The notes beneath the pieces are model-generated. The model worked only from the letters and a program-made list of their open reading frames with translations. It was not told where the DNA came from and ran no database searches. Position numbers and translations under genes: made by a program. DNA of 64,000 nt from Sphingobacteriia bacterium 28-36-52. GTDB lineage: Bacteria > Bacteroidota > Bacteroidia > Chitinophagales > Chitinophagaceae. This document shows positions 55,128 to 64,000 of the stretch, piece by piece (the first letter of the stretch is position 1; every line of letters begins with the position of its first letter). The stretch spans positions 115,309-179,308 of the forward strand of contig NCGN01000011.1 of NCBI GenBank assembly GCA_002281575.1, written 5' to 3'.

Positions 55128-56975
55128 ATGGTTACAATACAAAATCCCGATATTATTAGAGTACTTGATCTTTCATTGGATTTAATTCAAATAATTGATT
55201 TAGACGGAATGATACTTTTTAGTAGCCAATCTTCAGAAAAGATTTTAGGATACGCTGCAAATGAACTAATTGGACAGAATATTATAAATAAAGTATTTGT
55301 AGATGACAAAATAATTACTGCTAACGCTTTAAAGGAAGTAAGAACAATTAACAAAATATACAATTTCGAAAATAGAATTATAGGTAATCAAAACCAACTG
55401 ATATATATATCTTGGAGTTTTATTTGGGACAATCATACTCAAGAAACCTTTATCATAGGCAGAGATATCAGCGAATTAAAGCGGAATGAAGAAATAAGAC
55501 AAAATAATGAAAAGCATTATCGTTCCCTTGTTCAAAATATAAATATTGGAATTATCATCCAAAAAGAAAATGCCGAAATAACACTCTGCAATCAACCTGC
55601 ACTTGAAATGCTAGGACTTACTGAGGATCAATTACTAGGAAAGACCTCCTTCGATCCAGATTGGAATGTTATCCATAGTGACGGGAGTCCATTTCCAGGA
55701 TCCGAGCACCCAGTACCTACTGCTATTGCAACAAAACAACCAGTAAGAGATGTTGTAATGGGAGTATTTAGACCCGAATCAAAAGATCGTGCTTGGCTTT
55801 TAGTAAATGCGGAACCACAATTTGATATCACAGGCAAATTTGATCATGTAATTTGTACTTTTACAGATATAACTAAAGAGCGAAAATCTTTAGTACAAAA
55901 ACAAGCAGAACTAATTGATATTCTAGATAATACAGCAGCATTTTTTGCAACCTTAGACCTAAATTTTAAATTTACTTTTGCAAACAAATCTTTACTCCGA
56001 GCACTTGGAGTTGAGGAATCAACAGACATCAATAACATTAATTTAAGAGAATTCAAAATTATTGATGCTACTCTACCGCTAGAAATGTTATTTCAAAAGC
56101 TTTTAGCTGAAGGTACTTGGATTGGATCAAACACCTATTTTAATTTAAAAGGAGAAGAGATTACTGTTTGGCAAGTTGTGTTGCTGCATAGAAACGAGCA
56201 ACAAATACCTGCTTATATTTCAGTAACTGCAATAGATATTTCTGCAAGCAAAGCACTTGAAAAAGAAATTCATTTAAATAAAATAAAATCAGAGTTTGTA
56301 ACCAATGTTTCGCACGAGTTTAGAACACCACTTACTATTTTCAGAACAAGTATGGAAATACTAGATATCTACTTAAAAAAATTGAAGATAGATCTGCCAG
56401 AGGAATTGAATAAAAGACTTCAGGTTATGGATAAAGAAATAGATCGATTAACCTATGTTATAACAGAATTTTTAACTGTAGGAAGAATGGAATCTGGGAA
56501 TATAACTGTTAATAACAGAAGTATCTCTATTATTCCTATTATTCAGAATTCCATTAATAGAATAACATTAATGAATAAAGATGAACGTGCAATTGAATTA
56601 AAAATAATTGGCGAACACAGAAACTTGTTAATTGATGAAATTCTTATGATGCACGTTTTAGACAATTTAATTTCGAATGCAGTTAAATATTCTAAAGACA
56701 AAAAAGCACCAGAAGTCAGCGTTCACTTTAAAGAAGATTTTACCGAAATAATTATAAAAGATTTTGGAATAGGTGTACCAAAAACTGAAAAAGGAAAGCT
56801 ATTTAGCTCATATTTTAGGGGATCAAACACAGAAAATATTAAAGGCAATGGATTAGGTTTGGTACTTGTAAAAAACTTCATCGATTTACAAAATGGCACA
56901 GTATTGATGGAAAGTGAAGAAAATATTGGCACTACTGTGTATTTACAATTTAAAATACACCAAAGTAAATTATAG
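55128..56975 (+). CDS. PAS-domain sensor histidine kinase, no adjacent response regulator
   Basis: The 615-residue protein has no membrane helix and carries three PAS-like domains (about residues 8-120, 128-250 and 258-375). HisKA follows with NVSHEFRTPLTIF, giving phospho-acceptor His396. The ATPase domain has the N-box DNLISNAVKYSKD with Asn517, then GIGVPKTEKGKLF and GNGLGLVLVKNF. It should be a cytosolic kinase sensing an internal signal. No response regulator gene is next to it. It converges on bglX with six bases of overlap. Confidence 0.92.
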   Translation: MVTIQNPDIIRVLDLSLDLIQIIDLDGMILFSSQSSEKILGYAANELIGQNIINKVFVDDKIITANALKEVRTINKIYNFENRIIGNQNQLIYISWSFIWDNHTQETFIIGRDISELKRNEEIRQNNEKHYRSLVQNINIGIIIQKENAEITLCNQPALEMLGLTEDQLLGKTSFDPDWNVIHSDGSPFPGSEHPVPTAIATKQPVRDVVMGVFRPESKDRAWLLVNAEPQFDITGKFDHVICTFTDITKERKSLVQKQAELIDILDNTAAFFATLDLNFKFTFANKSLLRALGVEESTDINNINLREFKIIDATLPLEMLFQKLLAEGTWIGSNTYFNLKGEEITVWQVVLLHRNEQQIPAYISVTAIDISASKALEKEIHLNKIKSEFVTNVSHEFRTPLTIFRTSMEILDIYLKKLKIDLPEELNKRLQVMDKEIDRLTYVITEFLTVGRMESGNITVNNRSISIIPIIQNSINRITLMNKDERAIELKIIGEHRNLLIDEILMMHVLDNLISNAVKYSKDKKAPEVSVHFKEDFTEIIIKDFGIGVPKTEKGKLFSSYFRGSNTENIKGNGLGLVLVKNFIDLQNGTVLMESEENIGTTVYLQFKIHQSKL

Positions 56976-59639
56976 TTTATAAAATAGGTTCTTTTTCAAC
57001 AATAGTTCTTTACTATTTGGGCCAATCATTATTCTAAATATACCCGCTTCAGAAACTTGTTCACCGGCTTCATTTATTAATGACAGCATTGTTTTATCAA
57101 CATCAAATTCAACCGTTTTCTTTTCACCGGGCTTCATTTGTACTCTACTAAAAGCTTTTAAAGATAGTACTGGTGTTACAACAGAAGATAGTTCATCTCT
57201 TATATACATTTGCACAACTTCATCGCCTAACTTATTTCCTATATTAGTTATATCAAATCTTACTTTAATTGTGTCATTCCCACTCAATGTATCTTTAGTA
57301 AACATTAAATTACTGTACGCAAATTGCGTATAACTTAATCCATAACCAAATGGGAATAAAGGCTCTCCACTTAAATCATGATAATCGTCTCCCCTTCCTG
57401 TAGGTTTATGATTATACACCAAGGGTAATTGTCCTTCAGATTGTGGGAAACTAATTGGCAATCTTCCTGCAGGATTTTCATCACCATAAAGCAGCGCTGC
57501 AATGGCATTACCAGCTTCTTCACCTGGATACCATACCATCATTATTCCATTAACTTTATCGATCCATTTTTGCATGGTTATTGCACTACCGCCTACTAAT
57601 AATACAACCACTGGCTTACCAGTAGCAGCAATTACTTGAATTAAATCCTCCTGATTTCCTGGTAACCTAAGTGAAGATCTATCTTGAAATTCGCCCTCGT
57701 GAATTCCTGCTACAATAATGTTGATATCAACTTTTTTTGCTAATTCAACTGCTTGTTTAATTTTCGTGGCTGAACTATCCATTAAAGATTGCTTCCATAA
57801 AAACTTAATTTTCCCATTCCCCTTAGATTCAAAAAACTCTACTTTCAATGCATAGCTTTTCCCTCTTTCTAATTGAATTTTAGTTGTTGCTCTTCTATAA
57901 GAAACTTTAGCCCATTGATCAATTAGTAATTGATTATTTATATAAAGCCTATAGCCATCATTCCCTTCTAATCCAAGTTCATATATGCCTGTTTTATCAG
58001 GTGTTAAAAAACCAGTATACCTGATTGAATAGTGATCTGACGCTAAACTACTATCAGGAGACATGAATGTATATGATTCATTTATTTCGCTTACTTGTCT
58101 AGTTTTACGTATTGATTCACCTGGCGTTAATGAACTAAAATATTCAGCTGTTAGCCCTTTATTTTTTAATGCAGCATCTATAAATATATTAGCATCTGAA
58201 ACAAGAGAAAATGTTTCTGCATTAACGCTTGCCCCTTCAGCATAAGATATTTGCTGCCCCTGATTAGCTCTTCTTCTTAATCCTTCCAATATATTCACTA
58301 TGCCATTTCCTGGTCCACTATATCCACCTAAACGACCATCAATTGCATCTTTTCCAAAAACAGCAATCTTTTTTACATCATTATTAAATGGCAATACATT
58401 GTTTGAATTTTTTAAAAGAACTGCTCCTTTAACCGCTGCTACCTTAGCAATTGATTTATGCTTTGTGGCGTTCACCCATTCTGCAGCAATTGTTTCGTCT
58501 ACATAAGGATGATCAAAAAGTCCTAATTGAAATTTTACCTTTAATACTCGTGCTACCGCATCATCAATTCTTTCTTGTGAAATTGCTCCATTTAAAAATG
58601 GCGGAATAAATAATTTATAGTGGTCATAATTGGTTTGAAAAATAACATCTAATCCATTTATTAATGCAGCTGCTCCCGACTCAGGATAGTCTTTAGTAGT
58701 ATGATGCAAAACAGTAGTACCGCCAACTGCGCCTGCATCTGAAATTACAAACCCTTTAAATCCCCATTCTTGTTTTAGTTTTTTATTTAAAAGCCAATTA
58801 TTAGCTGAACTCGCAGCCCCATTTACTGAATTGTATGATGTCATTATAGACCTTGACCCTATATGTTGAACAGCATATTTAAATGGAGGAAAATGAACTT
58901 CGCTTAAAAAAGACTCACTCAGCTGTATGGGATAACTATCCCTTCCACCATCACCCACATTTGCAATAAAATGCTTGGGTGTGGTAACTATTCCTGCCGA
59001 TTCAAAACTACGTAAATAAGCAGCTGCCATTTGTGTAACTAAAAAAGGATCTTCTCCATAAGTTTCTTCAGTTCTTCCCCACCGCACATCTGTAGCTATA
59101 TTTAATACTGGAGAAAGAATATCACGAATACCTCTGGCTTTGGTTTCAATGGCAATAGCTGTAGACACGGCAGTCATGAGCGATGTATCAAAACTTGCTG
59201 CCAAAGCAATTGATTGTGGAAATGCAGTTGCCCCGTTTCTAACTAAACCATGCAATGCTTCATCAAAAGGAATAAACGGAATCCCTAATCTAGTTTCATT
59301 GACGAAATATCGTTGTATTTGATTAATTTTTTGAGCAAGTAATAAAGCATTTTCTTTAGTATTGTATTGCACTAATTGTTCCCCAACTCCATTTTGTGAA
59401 GACGCAGCACTTACTTGGAAGCCAAAAATACCATTCTTATATAAGCCCGGATTTGTGCCTAAGTCACCTGGAATCATAAATAGTTGCCAGAATTTTTCTG
59501 TGGGAGTCATCCGCTTAATTAAATCGGCTACCCGCTGTTCAGTTGTATAAACAGGACTTTTGTAAATAGGTATTGCTTGAGCATTTACTAAATCAATTCT
59601 GCTGTAGAAAAAAAATGCAATAAATAAGAAAACTCTCAT
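56970..59639 (-). CDS. bglX: GH3 beta-glucosidase (BglX-like) with a PA14 insertion
   Basis: The 889-residue protein has a signal peptide ending VNAQA near residue 22 and a GH3 N-terminal barrel, with the nucleophile region GFVISDAGAVGG and the upstream KHFIANVGDGG. The C-terminal GH3 domain has GGYSGPGNG and NPAGRLPISFPQ. A PA14 beta-barrel (about residues 500-630: SIRYTGFLTPDKTGIYEL) is inserted within it, and a fibronectin-like domain ends the protein. PA14 can bind carbohydrate. The enzyme hydrolyses beta-glucosides or oligosaccharides in the periplasm; the substrate is unknown. Confidence 0.92.
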   Translation of the reverse strand: MRVFLFIAFFFYSRIDLVNAQAIPIYKSPVYTTEQRVADLIKRMTPTEKFWQLFMIPGDLGTNPGLYKNGIFGFQVSAASSQNGVGEQLVQYNTKENALLLAQKINQIQRYFVNETRLGIPFIPFDEALHGLVRNGATAFPQSIALAASFDTSLMTAVSTAIAIETKARGIRDILSPVLNIATDVRWGRTEETYGEDPFLVTQMAAAYLRSFESAGIVTTPKHFIANVGDGGRDSYPIQLSESFLSEVHFPPFKYAVQHIGSRSIMTSYNSVNGAASSANNWLLNKKLKQEWGFKGFVISDAGAVGGTTVLHHTTKDYPESGAAALINGLDVIFQTNYDHYKLFIPPFLNGAISQERIDDAVARVLKVKFQLGLFDHPYVDETIAAEWVNATKHKSIAKVAAVKGAVLLKNSNNVLPFNNDVKKIAVFGKDAIDGRLGGYSGPGNGIVNILEGLRRRANQGQQISYAEGASVNAETFSLVSDANIFIDAALKNKGLTAEYFSSLTPGESIRKTRQVSEINESYTFMSPDSSLASDHYSIRYTGFLTPDKTGIYELGLEGNDGYRLYINNQLLIDQWAKVSYRRATTKIQLERGKSYALKVEFFESKGNGKIKFLWKQSLMDSSATKIKQAVELAKKVDINIIVAGIHEGEFQDRSSLRLPGNQEDLIQVIAATGKPVVVLLVGGSAITMQKWIDKVNGIMMVWYPGEEAGNAIAALLYGDENPAGRLPISFPQSEGQLPLVYNHKPTGRGDDYHDLSGEPLFPFGYGLSYTQFAYSNLMFTKDTLSGNDTIKVRFDITNIGNKLGDEVVQMYIRDELSSVVTPVLSLKAFSRVQMKPGEKKTVEFDVDKTMLSLINEAGEQVSEAGIFRIMIGPNSKELLLKKNLFYKL

Positions 59640-59712
59640 GGAATGAAATTAAGAAAAACATGAATGCACAATGATTTATAATCTTAACTTCAGTATTCAT
59701 ATATTTTGTTTT

Positions 59713-60972
59713 ATGCACAAAAGAACCTTTTTAAAAAGTATCACGTTAGCAGGATTGGGTTTGCCACAGTTAGGAAAATCAATGACAACTAATTTTGAAA
59801 TCAATCCAACTGGCCCAGCAGCTATTGTAAGTAAAGATGAAAACTTTTGGAAATCAGTTCGTAGCTTATATAAAATAAAACCCGATTATATTAATCTGGA
59901 AAGTGGCTATTACAATATGCTTCCAGAAGAAACACTAACTAATTATTTGTCCATTATTAAAGAAGTGAATTACCACGCTTCTTTTTATATGCGAACCAGA
60001 CAATTCAAAGAGCGTGCAGCTCAAAATAAATTAATTGCTCAGTTTTTAGGAGGCACCGAAGAAGAAATTGTTTTAACTAGAAATACAACAGAATCTTTAG
60101 ACTTAGTCATCAGTGGTTATCCATGGAAATCAGGAGATGAAGCCATTTTTGCAGAACAAGATTACGGTGCTATGATTGATATGTTTAAACAAGTAGCGAA
60201 TAGGTATGGAGTTGTAAATAAAATGGTATCTGTTCCTAATATTCCGAAGACGGATGAAGAAATTGTAGCTGTTTATGAAAAAGCAATTACCAACAAAACA
60301 AAATTGATTATGATTTGCCATATGATCAATATTACAGGTCAAATATTACCTGTAAAAAAGATTTGCGATATGGCACACAAGTACGGTGTAGAAGTCATGG
60401 TAGATGGAGCACATGCTGTTGCTCAAATACAATTTAATATAAAGGAATTGGGGTGCGATTATTATGGTGCAAGTTTACACAAATGGCTGGCAGTACCATT
60501 GGGTGTTGGCGTACTCTATGTTAAAAAAGAACATCAATCTAAAATATGGCCATTGATTGCAGAAAATGAATCTGTAAAAGGTATTAATCATTTAAATCAT
60601 TTTGGAACCAACCCTGTACATACCTATTTAGCATTGCAATTTGCCATTGATTTTCATAATAAATTAGGTGCAGCAAATAAAGAAGAACGCTTAAGGTATT
60701 TACAAGAATATTGGACTTCAAAAATTGCTACAACACCCAATATTATTTTAAATACGCCTACTGAAAGTAAACGGTCTTGTGCTATTGCCAATGTGGGCAT
60801 AAAGGGATTAAAGCCAGCTGATATGGCAGAAATCCTACTTAAGAAATACAAAATCTATACAGTAGCTATAGATGGTGCTGGCGTGCATGGATGCAGAATT
60901 ACGCCTAATGTATTCACCACTTTAGAAGAGTTGGATAAATTTGTAATTGCATTAAAGGAAATGGCAGCTTAA
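59713..60972 (+). CDS. exported class V aminotransferase-fold PLP enzyme
   Basis: The frame is open from 59671; the ATG at 59713 is preferred because it begins MHKRTFLKSITLAGLGL, an export signal of the KRxFLK type that resembles a Tat signal. The 419-residue protein has the PLP lysine at 257 in GASLHKWLAVPLG, MVDGAHAVAQ with the cofactor-binding Asp, and LTRNTTESLDLVI, which binds the PLP phosphate. It is like isopenicillin N epimerase and cysteine desulfurase relatives. A folded cofactor enzyme outside the cytoplasm fits Tat export. It overlaps the TonB receptor gene tail to tail by four bases. Confidence 0.83.
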   Translation: MHKRTFLKSITLAGLGLPQLGKSMTTNFEINPTGPAAIVSKDENFWKSVRSLYKIKPDYINLESGYYNMLPEETLTNYLSIIKEVNYHASFYMRTRQFKERAAQNKLIAQFLGGTEEEIVLTRNTTESLDLVISGYPWKSGDEAIFAEQDYGAMIDMFKQVANRYGVVNKMVSVPNIPKTDEEIVAVYEKAITNKTKLIMICHMINITGQILPVKKICDMAHKYGVEVMVDGAHAVAQIQFNIKELGCDYYGASLHKWLAVPLGVGVLYVKKEHQSKIWPLIAENESVKGINHLNHFGTNPVHTYLALQFAIDFHNKLGAANKEERLRYLQEYWTSKIATTPNIILNTPTESKRSCAIANVGIKGLKPADMAEILLKKYKIYTVAIDGAGVHGCRITPNVFTTLEELDKFVIALKEMAA

Positions 60973-62879
60973 TTAAAAAATAATCTTGCGCCAGCTTGCA
61001 ACCACCTTCCCGGTAAAGGTGCTCCTATAAAATCATTGATGGTGCTATTGAATAAATTATCAGCTTGAATAAATACAATATGTTTTACTTTATTAAATCG
61101 AAAATTTATTTTAGCGTTCATTACAAAATAGTCGTTACTAATAGGAAGTAAAATTGGATTGGCAGTTTGTCCATTTCTACTTTTATATAAACCTGTTAAA
61201 TTAAAATCAATTTGTTTGGTTGAAAATGTGGTTGCAAAATTTGCCAAAAATTTTGGAGCCGATGAAAGATAAAAACTCAACGGTCCATTTTTATTTTCTG
61301 TATTTATCCAAATGAATCCAGACTTGATTTTTATTGAATTTGTTGCATTAATTTTTTTATCCAACATATAATCCACTTCAATTCCATTAACTTGTATATT
61401 ACTTTGATTTTTAGCCAACAAATAATTTCCAGCAACAACTAAATTTTCTTTTCTTGGCATATCTGCGTAAGGAGTAAGTGTCCAATCAACTAAATCCCTG
61501 CTATTTCTGCTGAATGCACTGAACGAAATTTTACTATCGGCAGTTGTAATAAAATCGAAACCAACCTCATAATTAAAACTCTTCTCAGGATTTAAATTAG
61601 GATTACCAATTGAGCCACTTCGTATACCTGTTCTATTATAGTTGTTATACAATTCAGTAAAGTCAGCATTTCTATATGCATACCCTGCACTTGCTCTTAG
61701 CTGTAATTGATTCAACTGATACGACAAGTTCATTTGCGGAATAAATATCCATCCCCCATTTGATGCATATTCTGTTCTTAAAGAAGTATTCGCAATCAAT
61801 TTTTTATTAAATATTTGTTGCCAAATTCCATATACTGCAAATTGTTGAACCGTATGATTACCGCGATCGTTTGAACGAATATTTCTTCCTATATACTGTG
61901 CACCAATCGTGTACTTAGTTTGATCACTTTGATTGCGCAAATACAAACTATTCAATTGAAATAAATTAGAAAAGCTTGAGTTGGCAGAAGATATAGAACT
62001 GAATTGATAATTGTCTTCCGTATTTTTAAAGCCCGCATAAATGATGACTTGATCTTTATTTTTTTGGTACTGCGCATTAAATTGATTCCAAAATATTTTT
62101 ACTCGCTCTACTGCGGTATCTGATGCAAACGAAGTATAAAAATTTTGTGCCGCAAATTCTCTATCATTATATGCTGTTCTAAAAGCGGTTTCCCAATATT
62201 TATTTTTTTTACTGTAAGCCAATGAAAAAGCATGCTCTTTCATAAAGCCGGTAATACCTCTTTGCTGAGGGCCATCGGCACTATTTCTTAATGCAGAAAC
62301 TTGAAATTGTTGATTGTTTTTGTTCGAACTAAAATATCCTGAAGTGCTCAATAAACCCAAATCTCCTGCTGCCAATTGCACTACCCCGTTATTTCCTATT
62401 TGTTTTTTTTGAGAAAAAGTTTTTGTAGTGATATAGATAACTCCACCAACCGCATCGGAACCAAAAATTCCAGAAGATGCTCCTTTTAAGATTTCAATTT
62501 TTTCAATTTCATCTAACACTACGGGAATATACCCACTAAAATGTCCGGTATTCGGATCATTCAATCTTAGTCCATCTAAAATGACGAGTACTTGTTGAAA
62601 AGTACCCCCTCTCATACTGATATCGCTTTGTGCCCCTAAAGCTCCTCTACTCTGCACATCTATCCCAGGCAAGAATCGTAATAATTCATCGGGTGTTCTA
62701 ACGGGAAGTTGAGCAATGTCTTTTGCAGTAATAACTGTAATATTTCTACCTGTTTTGGAAGCCCTTGTTTCATAGAAAGAGCTTGTTACGGTTATAGGGT
62801 CGAGATGAGTGCCTAAATCTTGGGCTATTGACTGCTGAAATAATAATGTAGCAAGTAGAATATATAATAATTTCCTCAA
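60969..62879 (-). CDS. BtuB/CirA-like TonB-dependent receptor
   Basis: The 636-residue protein has a signal peptide ending SIAQ near residue 19. The plug begins TVTSSFYETRASKTGRNI and has FLPGIDVQSRG, SMRGGTFQQVLVILDGL and EILKGASSGIFGSDAVGGVI. A beta-barrel of about 500 residues ends with a terminal aromatic residue (LFFN). The length and plug are those of BtuB- and CirA-type receptors, not SusC, since the SusC N-terminal domain is absent. The ligand is unknown. I see no cobalamin riboswitch in the 517 bases upstream. Confidence 0.93.
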   Translation of the reverse strand: MRKLLYILLATLLFQQSIAQDLGTHLDPITVTSSFYETRASKTGRNITVITAKDIAQLPVRTPDELLRFLPGIDVQSRGALGAQSDISMRGGTFQQVLVILDGLRLNDPNTGHFSGYIPVVLDEIEKIEILKGASSGIFGSDAVGGVIYITTKTFSQKKQIGNNGVVQLAAGDLGLLSTSGYFSSNKNNQQFQVSALRNSADGPQQRGITGFMKEHAFSLAYSKKNKYWETAFRTAYNDREFAAQNFYTSFASDTAVERVKIFWNQFNAQYQKNKDQVIIYAGFKNTEDNYQFSSISSANSSFSNLFQLNSLYLRNQSDQTKYTIGAQYIGRNIRSNDRGNHTVQQFAVYGIWQQIFNKKLIANTSLRTEYASNGGWIFIPQMNLSYQLNQLQLRASAGYAYRNADFTELYNNYNRTGIRSGSIGNPNLNPEKSFNYEVGFDFITTADSKISFSAFSRNSRDLVDWTLTPYADMPRKENLVVAGNYLLAKNQSNIQVNGIEVDYMLDKKINATNSIKIKSGFIWINTENKNGPLSFYLSSAPKFLANFATTFSTKQIDFNLTGLYKSRNGQTANPILLPISNDYFVMNAKINFRFNKVKHIVFIQADNLFNSTINDFIGAPLPGRWLQAGARLFFN

Positions 62880-63396
62880 TGGGGCTGGTTTAAGAAGGCA
62901 AATCTAAGTGCAATAACTATTCAAATTTTAGATATGCAGGTCTTGACCAAATTGTGACAGTTGATTGAATATTAAAAAACATTTAAAAAAGTTATCCACA
63001 TTTTTTTTATCATTTTTTGAGATAGTTTGGTTTCCAAAATTTAGTTTTCTGATTGTTTTAGCAAACCGTATAATAGATTATTAAAATTTAATCGTCTGAT
63101 AATGAATATTTTATATTTATTTAATCATCTACAGCATACTGCTCAGGTTAAATAAATATTATTTTTTAATACTATGACTTGCTCAGTCTAACTTTAAACA
63201 AATATTCCCAAATCGGGAAATGTTGATTTTTTGATACCAAATGAGGAATTGATTACAATTTTTAGAAATGTTTAACTACTTTTATGATCATATCTGTGTT
63301 CATTTTATACCAGCAATCCGTATCCCCCTAACTATTTTCTGGTTTTTTTGAACACACTAATTATTGATATAAATATTTTAAACAAAAACTAGGCTC
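62880..63396. other. AT-rich intergenic stretch before the YDG-repeat gene
   Basis: The 517 bases between the divergent TonB receptor and YDG genes hold no gene. A single perfect DnaA-box sequence, TTATCCACA, is present at 62992-63000. It sits in T/A-rich sequence with homopolymer T tracts (T8 at 63001-63008). No riboswitch, tRNA or canonical TAnnTTTG promoter with a spaced -33 box is seen. Confidence 0.5.
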
Positions 63397-64000
63397 ATGA
63401 AATCAAAAATTTTACTCAAAATTTTGATGCCCTTTTTCTTTCTGTTGACTGCTTTTACGGTAGTTGGTCAGTCGTTTACGGCTGTTCCGACACTTGCAGC
63501 ACAATCCGAAACTTATGGTACCGCATCTCTTGGAACTTCTTTCTCAGTAAATGGGACTTCTCTTACTACTGCAGATGTAGTTGTTACTGTAACTAATTCT
63601 GCATTTGAAATAAGAATAGGTGCAGGATCTTGGGGGGCTTCCTTAAACATTCCTTCAGGAGATATACCTGCTACCGTAGATGTAAGATTGAAGGCCACTG
63701 CAAATGCTGGCAATTACTCTGGAATTATTTTAAACTTAAGTGGAGGTGGGGTTGCAACTCCTCTGGATGTTGATATCGATTTAAGTACTGTTGCAAAAAA
63801 AGCTATTACCATCTCTGGAACATCCATTGCTTCGAAAACCTATGACGCAACAACTGCTGCTGGGAATATTACTTTAGGTACTGTTGCTGGTTTAGTTGGT
63901 TCTGAAACTTTAGCAATTACTCCTTCTGCAACTGCATACAGCAGTGCAAACGTCGGAGCAGCTTATACTTCTACCGTATCTTACGTTATTGCGGATGGAA
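63397..64000 (+). CDS. YDG-domain secreted surface protein, 3' part outside the window
   Basis: The frame starts at the ATG at 63397-63399 and stays open to the window end, giving 201 visible residues. A signal peptide (KSKILLKILMPFFFLLTAFT, cleavage near 27 before QSF) is followed by a Thr/Ser/Ala-rich beta-sandwich region (about 30-135). A YDG-type repeat then starts at AITISGTSIASKTYDATTA, with GTVAGLVGSETLAITPSA. YDG repeats occur in large adhesins and filamentous proteins. The total length and anchor cannot be seen. Confidence 0.82.
   Translation, partial: MKSKILLKILMPFFFLLTAFTVVGQSFTAVPTLAAQSETYGTASLGTSFSVNGTSLTTADVVVTVTNSAFEIRIGAGSWGASLNIPSGDIPATVDVRLKATANAGNYSGIILNLSGGGVATPLDVDIDLSTVAKKAITISGTSIASKTYDATTAAGNITLGTVAGLVGSETLAITPSATAYSSANVGAAYTSTVSYVIADG

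Noticed and set aside
62992..63000. A perfect DnaA box (TTATCCACA) in an AT-rich intergenic region, considered as a replication origin
   Set aside because: Only one such box is seen, and no dnaA, dnaN or other origin-linked gene is near. A nine-base match is expected by chance in a genome.
62880..63150. A cobalamin riboswitch upstream of the BtuB/CirA-like receptor
   Set aside because: I see no sequence like the conserved B12-box core in the leader region, only AT-rich sequence.
1..64000. CRISPR arrays, insertion sequences and rRNA genes
   Set aside because: No regularly spaced repeats, transposase frames or rRNA sequences were seen on either strand.

Overview
The window is AT-rich chromosomal DNA of a Bacteroidota bacterium, most likely in the family Chitinophagaceae. 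The reasons are family-level: DUF4199, DUF5686 and DUF4833 proteins, the alternative Bacteroidota GlmU, a GlcN6P deaminase fused to a PIG-L domain, a large secreted tricorn-like protease, a TonB receptor, and promoters of the Bacteroidota type (-7 box TAnnTTTG). There is no rRNA, CRISPR array, insertion sequence or prophage. Two tRNA genes are present, both on the minus strand: Pro(GGG) and Arg(ACG).

Layout. 1-6.5 kb: an FKBP lipoprotein cut by the window edge, NrnA, Ndk, a tricorn-type protease and a TlpA-like oxidoreductase. 6.6-8.8 kb: an AbiEi/AbiEii toxin-antitoxin pair with two inverted-repeat operators, a structured intergenic stretch, and tRNA-Pro. 8.8-13.9 kb: a one-direction run of a degenerate dihydroorotase homologue, DUF4199, two glycosyltransferases, GmhA and GmhB, suggesting heptose and envelope glycan synthesis. 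14-31 kb: housekeeping genes (LepA, Sua5 with an apparent internal deletion, TpiA, alternative GlmU, PruA, fasciclin, PdhA, RibH, a LutA-like protein, RNase R, LpxK, 5-FCL, a GH20 hexosaminidase).

31-37 kb is nitrogen catabolism: HutG and HutI, a CrtA-like oxygenase, an arginine deiminase next to a CtlX-type citrulline hydrolase, and an SDR protein. 37.9-44.2 kb holds PfkA, Pyk, a second GH20 enzyme and NagB/PIG-L, linking chitin or peptidoglycan amino sugars to glycolysis.

The most distinctive region is 44.2-52.5 kb. It encodes myo-inositol-phosphate synthase, a PgpA-like phosphatase, GtrA, a CDP-alcohol phosphatidyltransferase, a DUF5686 outer-membrane protein, DUF4833 and an Aur1-like phosphotransferase, with a TetR regulator upstream and a convergent sphingomyelin-synthase-like PAP2 protein. 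This reads as an inositol phospholipid and inositol sphingolipid pathway. A second DUF4833 gene follows beyond tRNA-Arg, paired with a secreted protein that has macroglobulin-like and TonB-plug-like parts.

55-64 kb carries a three-PAS histidine kinase, a BglX-type GH3 enzyme with a PA14 insert, an exported class V aminotransferase, a BtuB/CirA-like TonB receptor, and the start of a YDG-repeat surface protein that runs off the end. All assignments come from reading motifs; no database search was run.
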